DNA of 6,882 bases, taken from NCBI GenBank assembly GCA_964411985.1, contig CAYPNF010000117.1, positions 1 to 6,882 on the forward strand, read 5' to 3'. The notes beneath the pieces are model-generated. The model had not been told where the DNA came from, did not search any database, and saw only the letters and a program-made list of their open reading frames with translations. Every line of letters starts with the position of its first letter. Position 1 is the stretch's first letter. Of this stretch, positions 1 to 5,311 are shown piece by piece. The stretch comes from CAYPNF01 sp964411985. Lineage in GTDB: Bacteria > Verrucomicrobiota > Verrucomicrobiia > Limisphaerales > J093. A program made the position numbers and the translations under genes.

Positions 1-2
1 GG

Positions 3-677
3 CAAGTCTTTCCGGTACTGTCCGGAGTTTTTGGGCGCGAGCTTGCCGCGTGTGGGGCGGATTGGCTGCCGCGAAGCACGGCGGCTCTTGCGAGCACCAA
101 CGACTACCTCTGCGTGTTGTCTCAAGACCAAGGTGGGATGCAGCTGGGGTGGTACGCCATGTCCGGGGTAAGAACATTTGGCCAAACCCCTGAACACTCA
201 CACGAGATGGCCACGAATTCGGAAGGACCTATCTCGTTGGTGGCTTTCCGGTATGCTGCCGCGATCGGGTTTGAGGACCGGCTATGCATATATGAGAATA
301 TCATGCATCTTAGTTCGTATGAGTTAGCAGGCCGAATCACGAGCCTGACGGCCCAAGGTTTTGGAAGACGAGTGGGCATCGGGATTTGCCTGGAGTCTGG
401 GCTCGCCTTGCACTGGTATGGCGCCGATGAGGTAAACGTGCTTCATGCAACGATACGTAGGCCTGTCGCTGCGTTTACCAACCAGAGTGAGCTTGTGGCT
501 GTGGGGGAACAAGAGGCTGGTGTTTGCACAGTTGGCGACCTGGGGTTGGTCAAATGGCAGCCCTTCGAGTGGTCAGGACCAGCGCCTTTGGCGGTTCTGA
601 CAACCGGCTTCCCGAATCAGTTTGCCGTGGTCACCCCTGAAGGTCTGGTGAAAGTGTTGTCGATTCAGGGAATATGA
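3..677 (+). CDS. Beta-propeller-like protein, 3' part (5' end outside window)
   Basis: The frame is open from the left window edge to TGA at 675-677, giving 224 residues, so the true start lies upstream. The internal GTG at 114 is only the first start-like codon in view and should not be taken as the start. I do not recognise the family. The sequence is built of roughly 40-residue units alternating small and hydrophobic residues with a Gly/Glu turn, for example 'AFTNQSELVAVGEQEAG' and 'VLTTGFPNQFAVVTPEG' near the C-terminus. These resemble blades of a WD40-like or other beta-propeller, which would suggest a binding or scaffold role. There is no catalytic motif, membrane segment or signal in the visible part. 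A 63-codon frame overlaps its stop by ATGA at 674 but looks spurious. The coding call is fairly safe; the propeller assignment is an inference from periodicity by eye. Confidence 0.6.
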   Translation, partial: QVFPVLSGVFGRELAACGADWLPRSTAALASTNDYLCVLSQDQGGMQLGWYAMSGVRTFGQTPEHSHEMATNSEGPISLVAFRYAAAIGFEDRLCIYENIMHLSSYELAGRITSLTAQGFGRRVGIGICLESGLALHWYGADEVNVLHATIRRPVAAFTNQSELVAVGEQEAGVCTVGDLGLVKWQPFEWSGPAPLAVLTTGFPNQFAVVTPEGLVKVLSIQGI

Positions 678-871
678 AACTGACTCCAGCGAGGGCTTTT
701 GCTTGCGATGAGCGCCTCTGGCGCAAGTTGTGGCACGAGTCATGCGTGACGCGGACGGCTTGCTCAGGTTGGTGCCCGGACGGTGTTCCCCGAGACGGTC
801 GGTTACGATTTCATTATTCCGTCTGCGGGAATAGGCCAGGATGCTTACTGAACGTTCTCCAATAATTCACC
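678..871 (+). other. Short stretch with possible decayed coding sequence
   Basis: About 190 bases separate the propeller-like gene from the Sel1 gene. A 63-codon frame (674-865) starts by ATGA overlap with the upstream stop, but its product is rich in Cys, Arg and Trp and unlike any family I know. Protein-like strings occur in the other two frames: 'RVMRDADGLLRLVPG' from 736, and 'ETVGYDFIIPSAGIGQDAY' at 792-848 followed by TGA. This could be a frameshifted remnant of a gene that once followed the propeller gene, or chance. No terminator-like hairpin with a T-run is visible. Confidence 0.2.
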
Positions 872-1186
872 GTGAGAGTCTCATTTTTCGCTGTGTCACT
901 CGCATTCTGTGCGGTTCTGGCTCTTCTCTTCGGTCTACGGAGGGGCTTGTGGGCGCGCGCAGGAAAACTGGCGCCCGAGGAAGTCAAAACGAAGGCTGAC
1001 CAAGGCGATGCCAGCGCCCAAGCCGCGCTTGGTTTTCGGTATGAGGCTGGTGATGGCGTTCCCGAGGAGGTGGCTGAGGCGATAAAGTGGTATCGAAAAG
1101 CGGCGGAGCAGGGGGACGCGGCTGCTGCAGCAAATCGGGATGCCATAAGGCAGAGGATGACCCCCGACCAGATCGCGCAGGCCTAG
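872..1186 (+). CDS. Membrane-anchored Sel1-repeat (SLR/TPR-like) protein, C-terminal tail cut by TAG
   Basis: The 104-residue product starts at GTG 872, chosen because it places a hydrophobic helix at residues 4-22 ('FFAVSLAFCAVLALLFGL') as a signal anchor. Residues about 41-81 form one clear Sel1-like repeat with the pattern LG.RYE.GDGVPE...A.KWYRKAAEQGD; residues 82-104 are a capping helix with 'MTPDQIAQA'. Sel1 repeats are alpha-solenoid protein-interaction modules, often in envelope or regulatory proteins. Family members normally end in 'IAxAQRLAREW' plus a few residues. Here a TAG stands exactly where the Gln codon would be, and the same frame continues as RLSREWRPTK to TGA at 1217-1219. 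A CAG to TAG change is therefore likely to have trimmed about 12 residues. The solenoid part is intact, so the protein may still work. No Shine-Dalgarno site is visible upstream of the GTG. Confidence 0.75.
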   Translation: MRVSFFAVSLAFCAVLALLFGLRRGLWARAGKLAPEEVKTKADQGDASAQAALGFRYEAGDGVPEEVAEAIKWYRKAAEQGDAAAAANRDAIRQRMTPDQIAQA

Positions 1187-1292
1187 CGCCTTTCCAGAGA
1201 ATGGCGCCCAACGAAATGAGAACCGTAGATGATGTTTGCGGGACAGGATCAAAAACTGATTTCAACGAGAACTCCAACTGTGCCCATAGGGC

Positions 1293-1898
1293 ATGGGTTC
1301 TCTATCTTCGATGAGGAGATGTCACTACTGCGGGTGGCGGAACGACGACGCGGCGGAGGTGTGTCAGGCGTGCGGTTCACAGGGTTGTGAGGCCAAGCCG
1401 GACTCGGTGATCGGGCAACAGGAAATGGGGCCGGAGACAGTTGCTCCCCCAGCTGTCGTTGAGAAAAAGGGTGCCATGGTAACTCTGAAATGCAGAACAC
1501 CAGCTGAGGCCTTCCTAGTCATTCAAGAGCTGGAGAGGGAGGATATCCTCGCCATCCTGCCGAATGAAGAAGACCTGCTGGAAGAATTCAAAAGGAAGGG
1601 CTACGTGGAAATGCAAGTCTCCGCCAAAGCCTACGAGGCCACCAGCGAGCTGCGGTCCGTCGTGGAATTTCGGCACCACCTGCCCAGCGCAGAGGAACCG
1701 CTGTCCCATCGAGGGAAGATGCTCGCGAGCGCGCTGGGCGTGCTTTTCGTCCCGGGCCTTCTGATCTATACTTGGTTGAGATCCAACTACCTGGCGAACG
1801 GGTATGAAAAGATGGCCCGAGAATTCCGGACCTGGTTCTATCTGGGAGTGCTCTCGTGGGTGATTGTCTTCGGGCTTTTCGTTTGCTTTTTTACTTGA
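1293..1898 (+). CDS. Zinc-ribbon / DUF2007-like protein with two C-terminal membrane helices
   Basis: This is a 201-residue frame from ATG 1293; an in-frame ATG at 1311 ('MRRCHYCGW') is an equally good or better start, because it puts the zinc ribbon at the very N-terminus. No Shine-Dalgarno site separates the two. Residues 10-27 hold two CxxC pairs (C10, C13, C24, C27) typical of a small zinc ribbon. After a Gln/Pro-rich linker, residues about 62-127 ('MVTLKCRTPAEAFLVIQELE' onward, ending 'AKAYEATSELRSVVEF') match the layout of DUF2007, a small ACT-like 'putative signal transducing' domain of unknown ligand. Hydrophobic segments at about 143-162 and 182-200 should be membrane helices joined by a 'NGYEKMAREFRTW' loop. 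The inferred architecture is a cytoplasmic sensor or adaptor tethered to the inner membrane. It ends at TGA 1896-1898, followed by a hairpin. Function unknown. Confidence 0.8.
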   Translation: MGSLSSMRRCHYCGWRNDDAAEVCQACGSQGCEAKPDSVIGQQEMGPETVAPPAVVEKKGAMVTLKCRTPAEAFLVIQELEREDILAILPNEEDLLEEFKRKGYVEMQVSAKAYEATSELRSVVEFRHHLPSAEEPLSHRGKMLASALGVLFVPGLLIYTWLRSNYLANGYEKMAREFRTWFYLGVLSWVIVFGLFVCFFT

Positions 1899-1932
1899 GC
1901 CGGGGTGGAACGACTCGTGGCACCGCCTCCAC

Positions 1933-1957
1933 GCATGCCCCTTCACAAGGGGCAGGC
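1933..1957 (+). terminator. Hairpin after the zinc-ribbon/DUF2007 gene
   Basis: GCCCCTT (1937-1943) and AAGGGGC (1947-1953) form a perfect 7-bp stem with the 3-nt loop CAC. It extends by T1936-A1954 and, past one A-G mismatch, by two more pairs (1933-1934 with 1956-1957). It lies 34 nt after the stop at 1898, where a terminator would be expected. No T-run follows, so it could instead be an RNA-stabilising or Rho-linked structure. Confidence 0.4.
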
Positions 1958-2512
1958 ACGAGCATGGATCAGATTTTAACCGTCGCCGCGCGGATCGAGT
2001 CTCCTTGGCATGCGTCTGCCGCAGCGGAGCCGTCGACAAAGAGCAGAATAAAGCGTGCGTTCATTCCCTAGTCTTCCAACTGTCAGACCGCTGCCACCTT
2101 GGGGCCCCCCCTTTCCTCCTTCCCGCTCGCCACGTTCCCGTCCCCAAGATTTACCATAAGGTAAGTCAACCGCTGTTGGCGAAGGGCGGAGGGAAGTAAC
2201 TCACTTCTTGGACGTTTTCTAACAAGCTCGAGGGCGGGACCGCGCCAGCGGAAGCTGGGGCTGCTCTAAAGTTGGTTTTGGATGCCGCAAAGCACGCGCA
2301 GCACCCGGCTACGTCTGCGTCCCATCTTGCTTCGGAAGGTTGGAAAGGTTCGATCTCGTTTGCGTTGTTGGCGCCGCGCCCCGTCGCGGTGCTCTCCTTG
2401 CAGGACGAGGCGCATGATCCCCAGAACCGTGGCTGAGAGGGGATGGCGGCCTCGGCCGAGGTTTTCTCCGGCGCTGACATCCAAGGGGTAATGGGCGCCA
2501 AATTCGATGCAC

Positions 2513-2532
2513 GAGTAGAGTCGGACCTACTC
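2513..2532 (-). terminator. Inverted repeat downstream of the SUMF1-like gene
   Basis: GAGTAG (2513-2518) and CTACTC (2527-2532) form a 6-bp stem with an 8-nt loop, 19 nt past the minus-strand stop codon (2552-2554). Position fits a transcript end, but the stem is short and no T-run follows on the minus strand, so terminator activity is doubtful. Confidence 0.25.
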
Positions 2533-2551
2533 TTATGACCAGACACTCCCC

Positions 2552-3598
2552 TCACGGTTGGCCTGGAACCAGCACCAGTCGGAAGCCTATGTCCGGATTC
2601 TTGAAGCCGCCCTGGCCGTCACGGAACTGTAGGCTTGCAGACCGGCATTTTTTGGCCGGGTCCGTCCAACTGCCACCGCGGCCTGCAGCGTACCAGCGCT
2701 CCTCGCGGATTGCCCTGCTCAGGACGCTTGTGAGGGGTCCGTCCGGACCACCCGGGTATGTTGTGTAGATGTCCTTGCACCACTCCAAGACGTTTCCTTG
2801 CATGTCATATAACCCAAACGGGTTAGGCATCTTCCTGCCTACTGGGTGCGTCGTGCCGCGGCTGTTCTCCATGTACCATGCGTAGTTGGTAAGGTTCGTG
2901 TACCCAGGGTCATCGCCGTAGCTGAACCGCGTCGATGTCCAGCCTCGACACGCATACTCCCATTGCGCCTCAGTTGGCAGTGAGTACCGGCAGTTGACGG
3001 GAAGTCGGCCCTCCGCCATTTCACGTTCCGTGAGTTTGCCGCCGTAATTCACAGCGTCGTACCAATTCACCGTTTCCACCGGAAGATCGGGATCACCCAC
3101 AAAACGGCTCGGGTTCCTGCCAATCAGCGCCTGATATTCCGCTTGAGTCACTTCGTGCTTTCCCATCCAAAACCCCTGGACAATTGTCATCGGCGTTTGG
3201 GCGCCTTCCCAGTCCATACGATCGGCTTCGTTGGTCGGGCTGCTCATTCTGAACGTTCCGGGCGGGATGAAAACCATGTTAGTGGGGGCTGCAAAGGCCA
3301 CCGCGCGGTAGAACCTCTGACCATTGGCCGGGGAGGACTTGTCGGCCCATAGATATGGGCTGGAGGGCAATTGCAGGAACTCCAAGCAGCGCCAGGCGGA
3401 TGGGTTGTTAGTTTGCTGGAGGTCCTTGACATACTCAATCGAGTATACGGCGCCGACCGTACCCGTGATTGTGAGACCTGCATAGAGTTGAACCCCCAAT
3501 TCGGCCGGCGCTTGGGCATTCAGCTGTGGTGCTGGGGCTGAAGAGGACAGGAACAGGACAAAAATCGCTCGAGCTAGTTGAATGGTTTTTGTGTTCAT
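2552..3598 (-). CDS. Secreted SUMF1/formylglycine-generating-enzyme-like protein
   Basis: The product has 348 residues from ATG (3598-3596) to TGA (2554-2552). A signal peptide (residues 1 to about 29: basic start, hydrophobic 'AIFVLFLSSSAPAP', then 'LNAQA') indicates export. Residues about 35-102 form a beta-rich module ('GLTITGTVGAVYSIEYV', '...GQRFYRAVAF') that in Verrucomicrobiota often precedes enzyme or propeller domains. Residues about 107-345 are a full SUMF1/FGE-sulfatase domain (PF03781 type): 'MVFIPPGTFRM' (108), 'GKHEVTQAEYQ' (146), 'PVETVNWYDAV' (173), 'YSLPTEAQWEYACRG' (205), 'GLYDMQGNVLEWCKD' (262), 'GRGGSW' (306), 'GFRLVLV' (338). True FGEs use a Cys pair just after RGGS; here that stretch is WTDPAKK, and the next Cys, C318, aligns better with a non-catalytic position. 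It is therefore probably not a sulfatase-maturing oxidase but one of the many SUMF1 relatives with binding or unknown roles. No sulfatase gene is nearby. Confidence 0.92.
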   Translation of the reverse strand: MNTKTIQLARAIFVLFLSSSAPAPQLNAQAPAELGVQLYAGLTITGTVGAVYSIEYVKDLQQTNNPSAWRCLEFLQLPSSPYLWADKSSPANGQRFYRAVAFAAPTNMVFIPPGTFRMSSPTNEADRMDWEGAQTPMTIVQGFWMGKHEVTQAEYQALIGRNPSRFVGDPDLPVETVNWYDAVNYGGKLTEREMAEGRLPVNCRYSLPTEAQWEYACRGWTSTRFSYGDDPGYTNLTNYAWYMENSRGTTHPVGRKMPNPFGLYDMQGNVLEWCKDIYTTYPGGPDGPLTSVLSRAIREERWYAAGRGGSWTDPAKKCRSASLQFRDGQGGFKNPDIGFRLVLVPGQP

Positions 3599-3883
3599 GG
3601 CATGGACGTTCTACTGTGAACTCCGGCTTCGTGCTGGGGTGTTGCGAGAAGCCAAGTCGGGGGTTGCAGTTCGCCCTCTGTCGGGCGGAGGCTGAAACCC
3701 AGCCTCCAGACCGCGCCAGCGCACTGGGAGGCTGTGTGTCACTCCAGCTTTTCTGTTCCCAACTCACGGGGCGTCGGCCGATGTAATGGAAACCAGTGCC
3801 CCGGGACGGTGGTGATTGTTCACAACACAATCGCTCAACTGGGCCGATTTACAAGTGGTGAATACGGGGACCCAAACCCCGCG
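3599..3883. other. Upstream region of the SUMF1-like gene; no gene seen
   Basis: About 285 bases hold no convincing reading frame on either strand; the frames present are Arg/Ser/Pro-rich and overlap the repeat at 3687-3734. No clear -35/-10 pair facing the minus-strand gene, and no Shine-Dalgarno site before its ATG, could be picked out. Confidence 0.4.
3687..3734. repeat. Three-copy GGAGGCTG / CAGCCTCC repeat with alternative hairpins
   Basis: GGAGGCTG (3687-3694), its exact reverse complement CAGCCTCC (3700-3707) and a second GGAGGCTG (3727-3734) lie within 48 bp. The first two form a perfect 8-bp stem with a 5-nt loop; the middle copy can instead pair with the third across a 19-nt loop. 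It lies about 90-136 bp upstream of the SUMF1-like start, so it would be in that gene's promoter or leader. It may be a REP/MITE-like intergenic element or a regulatory structure; the sequence alone does not decide. Confidence 0.5.
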
Positions 3884-4373
3884 ATGTCGCGTTTTGTCAT
3901 CCTGAGCTTGCTCGTCCTGCCTAGGACCGATTCATATAGGGTCCTACTATGTACAACGGGAAATCTGGCGGCTCGTTGGCGGCCGAATAATGGTCGCCAG
4001 CGGAGATTCCCTTTAAGCTGCAGTCCTGGCCTGCTTCAAGCATCACCTGAACACCACTCTCCAGACTCCTCCAGCCTCTGAATGGACGGTTGTGCGTCAG
4101 TCCGACTTTAACCCAAGTTCGTCAGCTGTGTGGTGACACGTCAGGATGTGTTGAAGCTTTCTTCGGTCACAGCCCGCTTTTCTCGTCTGCATTTGGCACT
4201 ACTTGTGGCACCGAAGGGTTAGGTCCAAACCCGGGTCAAGCACCAACCCGGATCTGGACGAGGGCTCATGATTCCGGACGCCAAGGAGCCTAAGCACGAT
4301 CCCGCAGATCCGATGCGCGGCATCACCGCAAACTATCAAAGTGGACTGTGGAGACCTTAAGGAGATCTTTTGA
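3884..4373 (+). pseudogene. Possible decayed 5' part of a propeller gene
   Basis: No intact frame spans these 490 bases. A start followed by a short hydrophobic run ('MSRFVILSLLVLP', ATG at 3884) looks like the beginning of a signal peptide, and continues in frame to a stop at 4079-4081 as low-quality sequence. In another frame, 4017-4136 reads '...LNTTLQTPPASEWTVVRQS...', reminiscent of the 'LNPDGSLDTTF' turn of delta-60 repeats. The recognisable 3' remnant of such a protein follows at 4374. I infer one eroded gene, but the link is weak; the stretch may be plain intergenic DNA. An inverted repeat TAGGACC / GGTCCTA (3922-3928, 3940-3946) also lies here. Confidence 0.25.
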
Positions 4374-4838
4374 GGGGTAGAGCGGTGGCGGATGCGCGAA
4401 AGGGGGTTCAGCGTGAAGTTGCCTGGTGGTGTTGATACGTTGGTCCCCCAGCCAGACAGTAGTGTGCTGGTCTCTGGATCCGGGTTGGCTCGTGTCCTCA
4501 GAGACGGTAGGCTTGATTCACAGCTCCAGGGCCCAATTCTATTCTCCGCACCCCTCCTGATTGCTGAGGACGGAGGTGTGATCTCTGCCACCAAGTCCAC
4601 GCCATCGACCCTCACTTGGATTCGCGGCACGGGAATGCTACGACTGGCCAGTCCAGTCCTGTTAGGGAATTCGAAGGTGTCTTTATCCGTACAAAGCAAC
4701 CCGCCAAGAGCGTCGGTGATCGACAAGTCGGAAGACCTCCGGACTTGGGTGCCAGTTTTCACCAATTGGGGGCCATCTTCCACTTGCGATTTCATGGATG
4801 CCGGGACGGGCATTTACCGGGCCCGTTCTTGGCGCTGA
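4374..4838 (+). pseudogene. C-terminal fragment of a delta-60-repeat beta-propeller protein
   Basis: The frame is open after TGA at 4371-4373 and ends at TGA 4836-4838. The first ATG is at 4392, giving 148 residues, but that is far too short for the family and has no signal peptide, so I treat it as a fragment. Early residues ('GGVDTLVPQPDSSVLVSG', then 'LARVLRDGRLDSQL') match the delta-60 repeat pattern, in which 'qpDgkvlvgG' is followed by 'arLnpDGsLD'. Residues about 94-148 ('VSLSVQSNPPRASVIDKS', 'DLRTWVPVFTN', ending 'GIYRARSW') match the C-terminal beta-sandwich tail that follows such propellers in Verrucomicrobiota (usual form 'STNLxxWxPxxT'). Full-length relatives are exported proteins of many hundreds of residues. 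A 204-codon frame on the opposite strand is a shadow. Confidence 0.6.
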
Positions 4839-4856
4839 GAGCGTGTTGCCCATCCG

Positions 4857-4908
4857 CCGACCGGAGGGACGGGCCCTCACTCCCCGTGGCCCCAGCCAAG
4901 CCGGTCGG
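4857..4908. repeat. 8-bp inverted repeat after the propeller fragment
   Basis: CCGACCGG (4857-4864) and CCGGTCGG (4901-4908) are exact reverse complements separated by 36 bases that themselves contain GAGGG/CCCTC pairing. It lies between the convergent ends at 4838 (+) and 4925 (-) and could form a bidirectional transcript-end structure. No T-run is present. Confidence 0.25.
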
Positions 4909-4924
4909 ACGCCCCGGAAATTCC

Positions 4925-5221
4925 TCACCCCACATCTTGGTCCCTCATCGGCCGCTGGGGCGGATGGTGTTGGCTGGGGTCCAGCTCACCAAACACGTCG
5001 ATTGGGTCCTGATCCTCGGGATCACAGTGGTCGGGATATTTTTCCCGGTTGGACTTGCAGCGCTTTTTGTGCCCGTCCAAAAAGCGACGCCAAATGAGGG
5101 AGGGATCGGCCAGGAACTCCTGGTAGCGGCGAGTTTTCTCGGCGAGCGTGGTTTGATATTTCTTCGCACTAGTGTCCGGTTTAATATGAACGAAAGTTGA
5201 GAATCCATCGATGGAACGGGG
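4925..5221 (-). pseudogene. 3' remnant of an unidentified minus-strand gene, start lost at the IS boundary
   Basis: Read on the minus strand, this frame is open for 98 codons, from just after TAG (5224-5222) to TGA (4927-4925). It has no ATG, GTG or TTG near its 5' end. The product looks like real soluble protein: '...GFSTFVHIKPDTSAKKYQT', 'TRRYQEFLADPSLIWRRFLD', 'HKKRCKSNREKYPDHCDPED', then 'PIDVFGELDPS' and a polar tail. It is rich in Lys, Glu and Asp with G/C-biased third positions, unlike the Arg/Ser/Pro-rich shadow frames. I do not recognise the family; C54 and C66 with two His residues might bind metal, but the spacing fits no motif I know. Its upstream end runs directly into the IS4-family element, so I infer the IS insertion or its decay removed the 5' part. 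It converges on the propeller fragment. Confidence 0.6.
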
Positions 5222-5278
5222 CTAAAACGCTTCTCATGATTGGTTTCGATTTCATTTTTGGAAGGCCATTTTGCAGTG

Positions 5279-5308
5279 TGGTTGTCCGCGTTTTCGCGGC
5301 AACAACCA
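5279..5308 (+). promoter_or_regulatory. Hairpin just before the transposase start codon
   Basis: TGGTTGT (5279-5285) pairs with ACAACCA (5302-5308), and CCGCG (5286-5290) pairs with CGCGG (5295-5299) around a TTTT loop, with only a 2-nt bulge (5300-5301). The 12-bp stem ends 3 nt before the ATG at 5312. It occupies the place of a ribosome binding site and could block initiation on read-through transcripts, as in several other IS elements. No Shine-Dalgarno site lies between stem and ATG. Confidence 0.55.
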
Positions 5309-5311
5309 ACT

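Larger units (their letters stand above)
1899..2551. other. Gene-poor 650-bp stretch between convergent genes; possible dispersed repeat
   Basis: This lies between the DUF2007-like gene (+) and the end of the SUMF1-like gene (-). Frames on both strands (such as 129 codons on the minus strand, 2555-2166) give Ser/Arg/Ala-rich products without domain character, so I do not call them genes. Visible structure comprises the hairpin at 1933-1957, a perfect 12-bp palindrome CCTCGGCCGAGG at 2450-2461 followed by GTTTT-like sequence minus one base, and a 6-bp inverted repeat at 2513-2532 near the SUMF1 stop. The GC-rich segment about 2200-2510 has the feel of a lineage-specific intergenic repeat, but I cannot show a second copy in the window. 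Confidence 0.3.

Noticed and set aside
674..865. 63-codon frame overlapping the upstream stop by ATGA
   Set aside because: The overlap is operon-like, but the product has odd composition and protein-like strings lie in other frames of the same stretch.
1515..2039. 174-codon minus-strand frame
   Set aside because: It is the antisense shadow of the zinc-ribbon/DUF2007 gene and has no domain character.
2166..2555. 129-codon minus-strand frame after the SUMF1-like gene
   Set aside because: Ser/Ala/Pro-rich without motifs or a ribosome binding site; more likely GC-rich intergenic DNA.
3426..3446. TTGACA-like hexamer and ATACTCaatcGAGTAT inverted repeat as a promoter/operator
   Set aside because: It lies inside the conserved coding sequence of the SUMF1-like gene, and no -10 box stands at proper spacing.
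3922..3946. TAGGACC/GGTCCTA inverted repeat as an operator or terminator
   Set aside because: Seven bp with an 11-nt loop and no T-run or gene context; may be chance in decayed DNA.
4199..4813. 204-codon minus-strand frame
   Set aside because: It overlaps the plus-strand delta-60 remnant, whose translation has clear family motifs; the minus product is low-complexity Ser/Pro/Arg and has none.
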